Below are positions 42,284-53,608 of a DNA stretch of 64,000 nt, piece by piece (positions within the stretch are counted from its first letter, which is position 1; every line of letters begins with the position of its first letter). Both the position numbers and the translations under genes were made by a program. Origin of the DNA: Pseudomonas knackmussii B13 (GTDB lineage Bacteria; Pseudomonadota; Gammaproteobacteria; Pseudomonadales; Pseudomonadaceae); assembly GCF_000689415.1 (NCBI RefSeq), contig NZ_HG322950.1, positions 1,991,501-2,055,500 on the forward strand. The letters run 5' to 3'. The notes beneath the pieces were generated by a model that saw only the letters and a list, made by a program, of their open reading frames with translations, was not told the DNA's origin and made no database searches.

Positions 42284-42318
42284 GCAAACGCCCCGAACCA
42301 GTCGGGGCGTTTGTTTTG
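42284..42318 (+). terminator. Terminator hairpin inside the MITE-like element, serving cysS
   Basis: CAAACGCCCCGA/TCGGGGCGTTTG is a 12-bp perfect stem followed by TTTTG. It is the only good terminator between cysS and folD and comes from the element's right end. The A-rich left flank allows use from the folD side as well. Confidence 0.85.
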
Positions 42319-42380
42319 CCTTGCTCACAGCGTGTTTTCACACGGCCTGTGATGCGGCCCATTTTCATTCGCGGGAGCGC

Positions 42381-43235
<855 letters not shown>

Positions 43236-43368
43236 GTCGGAAGAGCAACCATAGAGTCGGGAGAAAAAAGGACGCGCATTTTCGCACGCCCTCCTCATAA
43301 GGCAAAGGCGGCGACCCCCTGATTTGCCGTAACTCCTTTATCTCTTTGAAATTTTTTTAAAAAAACCG

Positions 43369-43397
43369 TTGACGAGGTTAGGGCTCATCGATAACAT
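43369..43397 (+). promoter_or_regulatory. Promoter of the tRNA-Arg-His-Leu operon
   Basis: TTGACG (43369-43374), 17-base spacer, TAACAT (43392-43397). An A/T-rich UP-like tract (43345-43365) lies upstream, and a GC-rich discriminator GCGCCCC follows the -10. The GC-rich discriminator is typical of stringently controlled stable-RNA promoters. Confidence 0.75.
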
Positions 43398-43499
43398 GCG
43401 CCCCGCTTGCCGAGCACAGCCTGAAGCAAGAACAGAAGGCAGTGCAAACCGGTTCAGTGGTTTCCACTGATCTGCTTAGCAAGGGTTGCAGCCACTAAA

Positions 43500-43576
43500 G
43501 CGCCCGTAGCTCAGCTGGATAGAGCATCCGCCTTCTAAGCGGATGGTCGCAGGTTCGAGTCCTGCCGGGTGCGCCA
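43500..43576 (+). tRNA. tRNA-Arg (anticodon TCT)
   Basis: 77 bases with encoded CCA. Acceptor GCGCCCG pairs with CGGGTGC; the anticodon stem CCGCC/GGCGG-type region holds TTCTAAG; T-arm GGTTCGAGTCC. Reads AGA/AGG, rare codons in this GC-rich genome. Confidence 0.95.
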
Positions 43577-43607
43577 TAATGGCGTTCGGTAACAAGCATG
43601 TAATATG

Positions 43608-43683
43608 GTGGGCGTAGCTCAGTTGGTAGAGCACAGGATTGTGGCTCCTGGTGTCGTGGGTTCGATTCCCATCGTCCACCCCA
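43608..43683 (+). tRNA. tRNA-His (anticodon GTG)
   Basis: 76 bases plus the encoded G at -1 (43607), with CCA encoded. Acceptor GTGGGCG/CGTCCAC; anticodon loop ATTGTGGC; T-arm GGTTCGATTCC. The extra 5' G opposite C73 is the identity element for histidine. Confidence 0.95.
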
Positions 43684-43692
43684 TATTCCGAA

Positions 43693-43723
43693 GCGCCAGG
43701 CCTATAGCCTGGCGTTTTCGTTT
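43693..43723 (+). terminator. Hairpin between tRNA-His and tRNA-Leu
   Basis: CGCCAGG/CCTGGCG stem with CCTATAG-type loop, then TTTTCGTTT. Could end a fraction of transcripts before tRNA-Leu or mark a processing site. Confidence 0.65.
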
Positions 43724-43735
43724 CTGCGGTACCCT

Positions 43736-43820
43736 GCGGACGTGGTGAAATTGGTAGACACGCCGGATTTAGGTTCCGGTGGCGCAAGCTGTGAGAGTTC
43801 GAGTCTCTCCGTCCGCACCA
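43736..43820 (+). tRNA. tRNA-Leu (anticodon TAG)
   Basis: 85 bases, class II with a long variable arm, CCA encoded. Acceptor GCGGACG/CGTCCGC; anticodon stem CCGGA/TCCGG with loop TTTAGGT; T-arm AGTTCGAGTCT. Reads CUA/CUG-type codons. Confidence 0.95.
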
Positions 43821-43965
43821 TCTTTCTCTTTATTCAGAAGCTCTCGCATCCGTGAATTTCTGCTGCTTCCAGCAGGGTGACTTCTGCATTTCTTGTGACT
43901 AGAATGCTTGCCCTTGATCTGGGAGCCGGAAGGACCGGCTTACGTCTGTGCCACGAGGAATATCC

Positions 43966-45276
43966 ATGCAAGTTTCCGTAGAAAGCACCTCCGCTCTTGA
44001 GCGCCGCATGACCGTTGGCGTGCCGGCCGAGCGTATCGAGACCGAAGTCAACAAGCGTCTGCAGCAGACCGCTCGTCGCGCCAAGGTTCCTGGCTTCCGT
44101 CCCGGCAAGGTGCCGATGAGCGTGATCCGTCAGCGCTACGAAGCCGCCGCTCGTCAGGAAGCCCTCGGTGACCTGATCCAGGAAACCTTCTACGAAGCCG
44201 TGGTCGAGCAGAAGCTGAACCCGGCTGGCGCTCCGTCCGTCGAGCCGAAATTGTTCGAGAAGGAAAAGGGCCTGGAATACATTGCGACCTTCGAAGTCTT
44301 CCCGGAATTCCAGGTTGCCGGCTTCGACGGCATCGAAATCGAGCGTCTGCAGGCTGACGTAGCCGACACCGATGTCGACAACATGCTGGAAATCCTGCGC
44401 AAGCAGAACACCCGTTTCGAGGCTGTCGAGCGCGCTGCGCAGAATGACGACCAAGTGAATATCGATTTCGTCGGCAAGATCGACGGCGAAGCCTTCGCTG
44501 GCGGTTCGGCCAAGGGCACCCTGCTGGTGCTGGGCTCTGGTCGCATGATCCCGGGCTTCGAAGAAGGCCTGGTCGGTGCCAAGGCTGGTGAAGAGCGCGT
44601 GCTCAGCCTCACCTTCCCCGAGAATTACCAGAACCTGGATCTGGCCAACAAGGCCGCAGAGTTCACCGTTACCGTGAACAGCGTCAGCGAACCCAAGCTG
44701 CCTGAGCTGAACGAGGCCTTCTTCGCCCTGTTCGGCATCAAGGAAAGCACCCTGGAAGGTTTCCGCACCGAAGTTCGCAAGAACATGGAGCGTGAGCTGC
44801 GTCAGGCGATCAAATCCAAGGTCAAGAACCAAGTAATGGAAGGTCTGGTTGCCAGCAACCCGATCGAAGTGCCGAAGGCCCTGATCAGCAACGAAGTGAA
44901 CCGTCTGCGCGTGCAGGCTGTCCAGCAGTTCGGTGGCAACATCAAGCCCGAGCAACTGCCGGCAGAGCTGTTCGAAGAGCAGGCTAAGCGCCGCGTAGTG
45001 CTGGGCCTGATCGTTGCAGAACTGGTCAAGCAGCATGAATTGAAGGCTGACGAAGCCCGTGTTCGCGAAATGATCGAAGACATGGCTTCTGCCTACCAGG
45101 AACCCGAGCAAGTTGTTGCCTGGTATTACAAAAATGACCAGCAACTGAACGAGGTGCGCTCGGTTGTACTGGAAGAGCAAGTTGTAGATACTGTCCTGCA
45201 GAAGGCCAAAGTGACCGATAAGCAGGTATCTTACGAAGACGCGGTCAAGCCTGCTGAAGCTCAACAAGCAGCCTGA
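43966..45276 (+). CDS. tig: Trigger factor
   Basis: 436 residues from ATG 43966, following CGAGGAAT. Ribosome-associated chaperone and prolyl isomerase. The ribosome-docking signature GFRPGKVPMSVIRQRYE is at ~45-60. The FKBP domain (~155-245) includes VNIDFVGKIDGEAFAGGSAK and MIPGFEEGLVGAKAGEERVL. The C-terminal helical arms (260-436) are complete. First gene of the conserved tig-clpP-clpX-lon-hupB-ppiD block. Confidence 0.97.
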   Translation: MQVSVESTSALERRMTVGVPAERIETEVNKRLQQTARRAKVPGFRPGKVPMSVIRQRYEAAARQEALGDLIQETFYEAVVEQKLNPAGAPSVEPKLFEKEKGLEYIATFEVFPEFQVAGFDGIEIERLQADVADTDVDNMLEILRKQNTRFEAVERAAQNDDQVNIDFVGKIDGEAFAGGSAKGTLLVLGSGRMIPGFEEGLVGAKAGEERVLSLTFPENYQNLDLANKAAEFTVTVNSVSEPKLPELNEAFFALFGIKESTLEGFRTEVRKNMERELRQAIKSKVKNQVMEGLVASNPIEVPKALISNEVNRLRVQAVQQFGGNIKPEQLPAELFEEQAKRRVVLGLIVAELVKQHELKADEARVREMIEDMASAYQEPEQVVAWYYKNDQQLNEVRSVVLEEQVVDTVLQKAKVTDKQVSYEDAVKPAEAQQAA

Positions 45277-45301
45277 TCTCAGCGGTACTTCGTTTGATCG
45301 T

Positions 45302-45335
45302 CATAAGCCAGCCTTCGGGCTGGCTTATGCGTCTT
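45302..45335 (+). terminator. Hairpin between tig and clpP
   Basis: CATAAGCCAGCC/GGCTGGCTTATG is a perfect 12-bp stem with a TTCG loop, followed by CGTCTTTG. A T-poor tail suggests incomplete termination, allowing some read-through into clpP. Confidence 0.75.
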
Positions 45336-45373
45336 TGAGATATGTCTATTTCAATAGGGAGTGATCGTCGGAC

Positions 45374-46012
45374 ATGCCCAATTCTTACATGCCGCAAGTT
45401 CCGAACATCCAGGCCGCTGGTGGTCTGGTGCCGATGGTGGTGGAGCAATCCGCACGCGGTGAGCGTTCCTACGACATCTATTCGCGCCTGCTCAAGGAGC
45501 GAATCATCTTCCTGGTCGGTCAGGTCGAGGACTACATGGCCAACCTGGTGGTTGCCCAGTTGCTGTTCCTCGAGGCCGAGAACCCGGACAAGGACATCCA
45601 TCTGTACATCAACTCGCCAGGCGGTTCGGTAACTGCTGGTATGTCCATCTACGACACCATGCAGTTCATCAAGCCGGACGTGTCGACCATCTGCGTCGGT
45701 CAGGCCTGCAGCATGGGCGCGCTGCTGCTCGCCGGCGGTGCTGCTGGCAAGCGTTACTGCCTGCCACATTCGCGGATGATGATCCACCAGCCTCTGGGTG
45801 GGTTCCAAGGTCAGGCCTCGGATATCGAGATCCATGCCAAGGAAATCCTCTTCATCAAGGAGCGTCTGAATCAGGTGCTGGCGCACCACACCGGCCAGCC
45901 GCTCGATGTGATTGCCCGTGACACCGACCGTGACCGCTTCATGAGTGGCGAGGAAGCGGTGCAATACGGTCTGATCGATCAGGTTTTCACTCAGCGTCCC
46001 TCTGCTGCCTGA
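45374..46012 (+). CDS. clpP: ATP-dependent Clp protease proteolytic subunit
   Basis: 212 residues. Serine peptidase tetradecamer partnered by ClpX and ClpA. The catalytic Ser lies in CVGQACSMGALLLAGG, His in CLPHSRMMIHQPLGG, and Asp in DTDRDRFM. The N-terminal ~15 residues (MPNSYMPQVPNIQAA) are the propeptide removed by self-cleavage. The canonical, housekeeping ClpP1 by context next to clpX. Confidence 0.97.
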   Translation: MPNSYMPQVPNIQAAGGLVPMVVEQSARGERSYDIYSRLLKERIIFLVGQVEDYMANLVVAQLLFLEAENPDKDIHLYINSPGGSVTAGMSIYDTMQFIKPDVSTICVGQACSMGALLLAGGAAGKRYCLPHSRMMIHQPLGGFQGQASDIEIHAKEILFIKERLNQVLAHHTGQPLDVIARDTDRDRFMSGEEAVQYGLIDQVFTQRPSAA

Positions 46013-46030
46013 GCCCCCGCCGTTGATGCA

Positions 46031-46050
46031 GCGGCCGGGAAACCGGCCGC
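46031..46050 (+). other. GNRA-type hairpin between clpP and clpX
   Basis: GCGGCCGG, loop GAAA, CCGGCCGC: a perfect 8-bp stem with a stable tetraloop, 18 bases after clpP. A second small stem GCGGGC/GCCCGC follows. No T-run, so an RNA-stability or processing element is likelier than a terminator. Confidence 0.6.
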
Positions 46051-46120
46051 TTCGCGGGCTTGAAAATGCCCGCATTTGCCTTCATCTTGTGTTTCAAGCT
46101 TATCCGACTGGAACGATCTA

Positions 46121-47401
46121 ATGACTGATACCCGCAACGGCGAGGACAACGGCAAGCTGCTGTATTGCTCCTTCTGCGGCAAGAGCCAGCACGAAGTGCG
46201 CAAGTTGATTGCCGGCCCCTCGGTCTTTATCTGCGACGAGTGCGTTGACCTGTGCAATGACATCATCCGCGAGGAGGTGCAGGAAGCACAGGCGGAGAGT
46301 AGTGCGCACAAGCTTCCGGCGCCGAAAGAGATCCGTTCCATCCTCGATCAGTACGTGATCGGTCAGGAACGTGCGAAGAAAACTCTGGCGGTAGCGGTCT
46401 ACAACCACTACAAGCGCCTGAATCAGCGCGATCGCAAGGACGATGTCGAGCTGGGTAAGAGCAACATCCTGCTGATCGGGCCGACCGGCTCGGGCAAGAC
46501 CTTGCTCGCCGAAACGCTCGCACGCCTGCTCAACGTACCTTTCACCATCGCTGACGCCACGACTCTCACCGAGGCTGGTTATGTGGGTGAGGACGTCGAG
46601 AACATCATCCAGAAGCTGCTGCAGAAGTGCGATTACGATGTCGAGAAGGCCCAGATGGGCATTGTCTACATCGACGAGATCGACAAGATTTCGCGTAAGT
46701 CAGACAACCCGTCCATTACCCGTGACGTGTCTGGCGAAGGCGTACAGCAGGCCCTGCTGAAACTCATCGAGGGCACCGTTGCCTCGGTTCCGCCGCAAGG
46801 TGGTCGCAAGCATCCGCAGCAGGAATTCCTGCAGGTCGACACCCGCAACATCCTGTTCATCTGCGGTGGTGCGTTCGCGGGTCTGGAGAAGGTCATCCAG
46901 AACCGTTCGACCAAGGGTGGTATTGGCTTCAGTGCTGAAGTTCGCAGCCCGGATATGGGCAAGAAGGTCGGCGATGCACTGCGTGAGGTAGAGCCTGAGG
47001 ATCTGGTCAAGTTCGGCCTGATTCCGGAGTTCGTTGGTCGTCTGCCGATCATCGCCACCCTCGAGGAGCTTGATGAGGCAGCGCTGATGCAGATCCTCAC
47101 CGAGCCGAAGAACGCCCTTACCAAGCAGTACGCCAAGCTCTTCGAAATGGAAGGCGTGGATCTCGAGTTCCGTCCGGATGCCCTCAAGGCTGTGGCTCGC
47201 AAAGCCCTGGAGCGCAAGACCGGTGCTCGTGGCCTGCGCTCGATCCTCGAAGGCATTCTGCTCGACACCATGTACGAAATCCCCTCGCAGACCGATGTCA
47301 GCAAGGTGGTCATCGATGAAAGCGTCATCGATGGATCTTCTCAGCCTCTGCTGATCTACGAGAACAGCGAGCAGCCTGCCAAGGCTGCACCTGAGGCGTA
47401 A
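46121..47401 (+). CDS. clpX: ClpX ATPase, unfoldase of ClpXP
   Basis: 426 residues from ATG 46121. The N-terminal zinc domain has CSFCGK and CDECVDLC (four Cys, residues ~15-45) for adaptor binding. The AAA+ core has Walker A GPTGSGKTLLAE, pore loop GYVGEDVENI, Walker B IVYIDEIDKI and sensor 2 ARGLRSILEGI. It selects and unfolds tagged substrates for ClpP. A terminator follows directly. Confidence 0.98.
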   Translation: MTDTRNGEDNGKLLYCSFCGKSQHEVRKLIAGPSVFICDECVDLCNDIIREEVQEAQAESSAHKLPAPKEIRSILDQYVIGQERAKKTLAVAVYNHYKRLNQRDRKDDVELGKSNILLIGPTGSGKTLLAETLARLLNVPFTIADATTLTEAGYVGEDVENIIQKLLQKCDYDVEKAQMGIVYIDEIDKISRKSDNPSITRDVSGEGVQQALLKLIEGTVASVPPQGGRKHPQQEFLQVDTRNILFICGGAFAGLEKVIQNRSTKGGIGFSAEVRSPDMGKKVGDALREVEPEDLVKFGLIPEFVGRLPIIATLEELDEAALMQILTEPKNALTKQYAKLFEMEGVDLEFRPDALKAVARKALERKTGARGLRSILEGILLDTMYEIPSQTDVSKVVIDESVIDGSSQPLLIYENSEQPAKAAPEA

Positions 47402-47432
47402 AAAGAGGGGCCGTCAGGCCCCTTTTTCTTTC
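47402..47432 (+). terminator. clpX intrinsic terminator
   Basis: AGGGGCC, loop GTCA, GGCCCCT, then TTTTCTTTC, starting one base after the clpX stop. Confidence 0.92.
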
Positions 47433-47444
47433 CCGTCTACCGCG

Positions 47445-47474
47445 CTTGTTTTTTCCCGGGCCTAACCCCATCTT
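47445..47474 (+). promoter_or_regulatory. Candidate heat-shock (sigma-32) promoter of lon
   Basis: CTTGTTT (47445-47451) and CCCATCT (47467-47473) are spaced by 15 bases and match CTTGAAA / CCCATNT. They lie between the clpX terminator and lon. A second CCCATCT occurs at 47491 but lacks a partner. Confidence 0.6.
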
Positions 47475-47531
47475 AGGTCCAAGGGTTTAACCCATCTTTT
47501 TTGGCCAAGTGCCGCTGTAGAGCCGAATATC

Positions 47532-49928
<2,397 letters not shown>

Positions 49929-49941
49929 CCGGGGGGCTTTC

Positions 49942-49971
49942 TTGACACTGTTTTTGAGCCCTTGTTATAAA
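49942..49971 (+). promoter_or_regulatory. Strong sigma-70 promoter of hupB
   Basis: Consensus -35 TTGACA (49942-49947) and -10 TATAAA (49966-49971) with an 18-base spacer, 94 bases before the hupB start. One of the best sigma-70 matches in the window. Confidence 0.85.
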
Positions 49972-50064
49972 GCGGCACTTGCTTTGTCAGTCAGCAATCC
50001 AGCACCTGCTTTTGCTTACACCTAACACATAGAAACATACTCAACAGAAATAAGGGGACTTAGA

Positions 50065-50337
50065 GTGAACAAGTCGGAACTGATCGATGCAATTGCAGCA
50101 TCTGCTGATATCCCGAAAGCTGTTGCCGGTCGCGCTCTGGACGCGGTGATCGAGTCCGTTACTGGCGCCCTGAAAGCCGGTGACTCCGTCGTACTGGTCG
50201 GCTTCGGTACCTTCGCTGTCAAAGAGCGTGCTGCCCGCACCGGTCGTAACCCGCAAACCGGCAAGCCGATCAAGATCGCTGCTGCTAAGATCCCGGGCTT
50301 CAAAGCCGGTAAAGCCCTGAAGGATGCTGTTAACTAA
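50065..50337 (+). CDS. hupB: DNA-binding protein HU-beta
   Basis: 90 residues; GTG start at 50065 after AAGGGG. MNKSELIDAIAASADIPKAV opens the helical dimer part. VGFGTFAVKERAARTGRNPQ with TGKPIKIAAAKIPGFKAGKA gives the beta arms and the Pro that intercalates into DNA. Abundant nucleoid protein that bends DNA non-specifically. Own strong promoter and terminator, so it is expressed apart from lon. Confidence 0.97.
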   Translation: MNKSELIDAIAASADIPKAVAGRALDAVIESVTGALKAGDSVVLVGFGTFAVKERAARTGRNPQTGKPIKIAAAKIPGFKAGKALKDAVN

Positions 50338-50467
50338 GCGTCTTTTTGGACTCGACCTGTCCGGCTCAGCTATCGGCTGAGTCGGCCGCGGAGCGGCGGT
50401 TCGGACCGCAAGGTCCAATACAACCGCTGGGGTCGCAGGCCTGGGCCTGCTGCTCCGCCAGTTACGA
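50338..50467 (+). other. Structured 3' region of hupB, no gene recognised
   Basis: About 130 bases between the hupB stop and its terminator. Dyads are visible: GGCTCAGC/GGCTGAG-type (50372-50392) and GGACC/GGTCC (50402-50415), then a GC-rich GGCCTGGGCC segment. No frame with coding character. It may be a long 3' UTR or carry a small RNA. Confidence 0.4.
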
Positions 50468-50500
50468 GAAGGCGCATCCTCGGATGCGCCTTTCTTTTAT
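50468..50500 (+). terminator. hupB intrinsic terminator
   Basis: AAGGCGCATCC, loop T/C, GGATGCGCCTT, then TCTTTTAT. Strong stem about 130 bases after the hupB stop. Confidence 0.9.
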
Positions 50501-50565
50501 CCGCTTATCCATGACCCACGCCAAGCCGACACTGACGGCAGGCCGTGGCCGCTTTTGGGGGCCGC

Positions 50566-52443
50566 ATGCTGCAAAACATCAGGGACAATTCTCAAGGCTG
50601 GATCGCCAAGACCATTATCGGGGGCTGCGTCGTTGTCATGGCGCTAGGAAGCTTCAATGCCATCATGCGGGCTTCCCACCACGAGAATGTCGCTGCCAAG
50701 GTGAACGGTGAAGACATCAGCCTCGGCGAGCTGCAGCGCGCTCAGGAGAACCAGCGGATGCAGCTGCAGCAGCGGCTGGGCAAAGACTTCGATGCCTCCG
50801 CGCTGGACGAAAAGCTCCTGAAGGACGCCGCTCTGAAGGGGTTGATCGAACGCCAACTGGTGCTGCAGGCCGCTCAGGGAGACAAGTTCGTCTTTTCGCA
50901 GCAGCAGGTTGACCAGCTGATTCTGCAGACCCCGGAATTCCAGGTGGATGGCAAGTTCAGCGCTGAGCGCTTCGACGAGTACGTGCGTCGAATGGGCGCC
51001 AGCCGCATGCAATTCCGCCAGATGCTCGAGCAGGAAATGCTTATCGGGCAGCTGCGCGCCGGTATTGCAGGTTCCGGTTTCGTGACCGATGCGGAGCTGC
51101 AGAGCTTTGCGCGTCTGGAGAAGCAGACCCGCGACTTTGCCACTCTGACCTTCAAGGCTGATCCGGCCAAAGCGGAAGTGTCGGACGCTGACCTGAAGAG
51201 CTACTACGACGCCCACAAGGCCGAGTTCATGAGCCCGGAGCAGGTCGTAATCGACTACGTGCAGCTGAAGAAGTCGTCCTTCTTCAACCAGGTCAACGTG
51301 AAGGACGAGGACCTGCAGGCTCAGTATCAGAAAGAAATTGCCGGTCTGTCCGAGCAGCGCGATGCCGCACACATTCTCGTCGAGGTGAATGCCAAGCAGA
51401 CCGAAGCCCAGGCCAAGGCCAAGATCGAGGCGCTCAAGGCGCGCCTGGACAAAGGTGAGGACTTCGCCAAGCTGGCCAAGGAAGCCTCCAACGACGTGGG
51501 TTCCGCGTCCAATGGCGGTGACCTGGGTTACGCTGGCCGCGGTGTTTACGACCAGGCCTTCGAAGATGCCCTGTACGCCCTGAAGAACAAGGGTGACGTT
51601 TCCGCCCCGGTTCGTACGCAATACGGTTGGCACCTGATCAAGCTGATGGGTGTGCAGGCGCCGGATGTACCCAGCTTCGCAAGCCTGAAGCCCAAGCTTG
51701 AGCAGGATCTGAAAAGCCAACTGGTCGAGCAGCGCTTCGTTGAAGTAGGCAAGCAGCTCGAAAGCTCCGCTTACGAGGCATCCGACCTAAGCCAGCCGGC
51801 CCAGGAGCTGGGGCTGAAGGTGGAAACCAGCAAGCCGTTCGGCCGCGAAGGCGGCGAGGGCGTGGCTGCCAATCGTCAGGTGGTGCAGTCGGCATTCAGC
51901 ACCGAGGTGCTGGAAGACGGCGCCAACAGTGGTGCGATCGAGCTGGATCCGGAAACTGTGGTCGTACTGCGCGTTAAAGAGCACCACAAGCCTGAGCAGC
52001 AGACTCTGGAGCAGGTTAGTGCGCCGATTCGCGAGCAGGTCAAGCGCGACCATGCTGCCGCGGCGGCCAAGGCTGCTGGCGAAGCTCTACTGGCTGGCCT
52101 GCGCGATGGCAAGACGCCGATCGCCCAGGCGCAAAACGGTCAGACCTGGAAGGTCGTCGAGGCCGCTTCGCGCAGTCAGGAAGGTGTCGACCCGCAGCTT
52201 CTGCAGGCGGTCTTCCGTATGGCGCGTCCGGCCAAGGCCGATCAGCCGACGTTCTCTGGCATCACCCTGAACAATGGCGATTACGTACTCGTTCGCCTGA
52301 ATGGTGTCAGCGAACCGAGCGCCACCCTGAGCGACCAGGAGAAGGCCATGTATCGCCAGTTCCTGGCTTCGCGCAGCGGTCAGGAAGACTTCGCCGCCTT
52401 CCGTCGCCAACTGCAAGACCAGGCTAAGATCGAGAAGTACTGA
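50566..52443 (+). CDS. ppiD: Periplasmic folding chaperone/isomerase PpiD
   Basis: 625 residues from ATG 50566. One N-terminal membrane anchor (TIIGGCVVVMALGSFNAIMR, residues ~15-35). Then SurA-like chaperone segments (KVNGEDISLGELQRAQENQR) and one parvulin domain (~265-360: AAHILVEVNAKQTEAQAKAK, ASNGGDLGYAGRGVYDQAFE). The C-terminus is helical. It helps outer-membrane and secreted proteins leaving the Sec channel. Transcribed towards the IS remnant and fabI. Confidence 0.93.
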   Translation: MLQNIRDNSQGWIAKTIIGGCVVVMALGSFNAIMRASHHENVAAKVNGEDISLGELQRAQENQRMQLQQRLGKDFDASALDEKLLKDAALKGLIERQLVLQAAQGDKFVFSQQQVDQLILQTPEFQVDGKFSAERFDEYVRRMGASRMQFRQMLEQEMLIGQLRAGIAGSGFVTDAELQSFARLEKQTRDFATLTFKADPAKAEVSDADLKSYYDAHKAEFMSPEQVVIDYVQLKKSSFFNQVNVKDEDLQAQYQKEIAGLSEQRDAAHILVEVNAKQTEAQAKAKIEALKARLDKGEDFAKLAKEASNDVGSASNGGDLGYAGRGVYDQAFEDALYALKNKGDVSAPVRTQYGWHLIKLMGVQAPDVPSFASLKPKLEQDLKSQLVEQRFVEVGKQLESSAYEASDLSQPAQELGLKVETSKPFGREGGEGVAANRQVVQSAFSTEVLEDGANSGAIELDPETVVVLRVKEHHKPEQQTLEQVSAPIREQVKRDHAAAAAKAAGEALLAGLRDGKTPIAQAQNGQTWKVVEAASRSQEGVDPQLLQAVFRMARPAKADQPTFSGITLNNGDYVLVRLNGVSEPSATLSDQEKAMYRQFLASRSGQEDFAAFRRQLQDQAKIEKY

Positions 52444-52513
52444 TCTACAGCCTTTATGGAAAGGGCCGCTTATCAGACTGTGTGAAAACCCAGCCGTCTG
52501 AGCACAAGCCAAA

Positions 52514-52547
52514 GACAATGCCCGTATCGATCGATACGGGCATTGTC
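52514..52547. repeat. 34-bp perfect palindrome in the IS left end
   Basis: GACAATGCCCGTATCGA and its exact complement TCGATACGGGCATTGTC abut each other, ending four bases before the transposase ATG. As RNA it would hide the start region and block read-through from ppiD. Confidence 0.95.
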
Positions 52548-52551
52548 GTTC

Positions 52552-53494
52552 ATGGGCTATATCCGCGGTGAAGGGCGTGATCAGGGCAGCTTGTTTCCAG
52601 TGTCGCTGGATGAGTTGGTTCCCGAAGAACATCTGGTCCGCGTGATCGAGGCCTACGTGGCGCGGCTGGATCTGCAGCGGCTGGGCTTCAGCAAGGCGCA
52701 GGCGAGCAAGGTCGGACGCCCGGCCTATGATCCGGCCGACCTGCTCAAGCTGTACCTGTATGGCTACTTCCAGCGCATTCGTTCCTCGCGCCGACTGGAA
52801 GCCGAATGTCAGCGCAATGTCGAAGTGATGTGGCTGCTGGGCCGACTGGCGCCGGACTTCAAGACCATTGCCGACTTCCGCAAGGACAATGGCGCGGCGT
52901 TTCAGGCGAGCTGTCGTGCAGTTTTGCCGCCAGATCGGGTTGCTCGGTGGTCAGTTGGTGGCCATCGATGGCAGCAAATTCCAGGCGTGCGAGGATGCGG
53001 GCATCACGGCGTATGTACCGCCGAACCGTGGCGTTAACAATCATGGCAACGGCACGGCGCTGTTCGATCGCAGCGCCTTTACCTACGACGTGGATCATGA
53101 CCGCTATCAGTGCCCGGCAGGCCAGTGGCTCCTGCTCAAACAGGTACGAGGCACAGAGAGGCTTTATGCGATCGCCGGCGACTGCCGCGCTTGCCCTTTG
53201 AAGGCGCCTTGCACGAATAGCCAGCGTCGCCCTCTCAGCCGTCATTCCCATGAGTCAGCTTTCGAGCGCATGCAGCAAAGCCTGAAGGCCCGGCCGGAGA
53301 TGATGGCCAAGCGCCGGGCGATCGTCGAACACCCGTTCGGCAACCTGAAACAGTGGGTATTCGGCTACGGCCGCTTCCTGCTCCGACAGCTAGCGGGAGC
53401 CAGGACAGAGATGGCCCTGGCCGTGCAGGCCTACAACCTCAAACGTGCGATTCAGGTACTCGGCGCTCGGCGCCTGATTGAGTTGATGGCCTGA
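52552..53494 (+). pseudogene. IS1182-family transposase, frameshifted with an internal deletion
   Basis: Frame 1 (52552-53037) encodes the N-terminal helical domain (MGYIRGEGRDQGSLFPVSLD ... RPAYDPADLLKLYLYGYFQR ... FKTIADFRKDNGA), then runs off-frame near 52925. Frame 2 (to 53494) resumes with VQFCRQIGLLGGQLVAIDGS and ends in IVEHPFGNLKQWVFGYG ... RRLIELMA. The first catalytic Asp (AIDGS) and the Glu (IVEHP) remain. DGSKFQA is fused directly to CEDAGITAYVPPNRG, so the segment with the second Asp, ~150 residues in family members as I remember them, is gone. It cannot be an active transposase. Confidence 0.88.
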
Positions 53495-53608
53495 GGCTCT
53501 CCAGAAACACCAACGCCCCGAATCGGTCGGGGCGTTGGTATGGCCTCGCTCTCAGCGTGTTCTCACACAGCCTGATAAGCGGCCTATCTCGTGGGCGGGA
53601 GGGGAGTG

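Larger units (their letters stand above)
42086..42359. mobile_element. MITE-like deletion derivative of an IS1182-family element
   Basis: 274 bases with imperfect ~26-bp terminal inverted repeats (left GGCCGCTGATCAG..., right complement GGCCGCATCACAG...). The interior matches the first ~110 and last ~95 bases of the larger element at 52464-53584 with only scattered changes; everything between is deleted. The join is where CGCGTGATCGAG and CGCCTGATTGAG would recombine. It lies between the convergent cysS and folD genes. Confidence 0.85.
52464..53584. mobile_element. IS1182-family insertion sequence, internally deleted and inactive
   Basis: About 1120 bases bounded by 26-bp inverted repeats with two mismatches (52464-52489; 53559-53584; GGCCGCTTATCAG core). 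A 34-bp palindrome precedes the transposase ATG, and a hairpin CCAACGCCCCGA/TCGGGGCGTTGG (53510-53538) lies at the right end. The transposase is frameshifted and lacks its middle part. It lies between the convergent ppiD and fabI genes. No clear target duplication seen. Confidence 0.9.

Noticed and set aside
52552..53494. Programmed ribosomal frameshifting in the IS transposase
   Set aside because: The required shift is +1, no slippery heptamer for -1 shifting fits, and the middle catalytic part is missing in any case.
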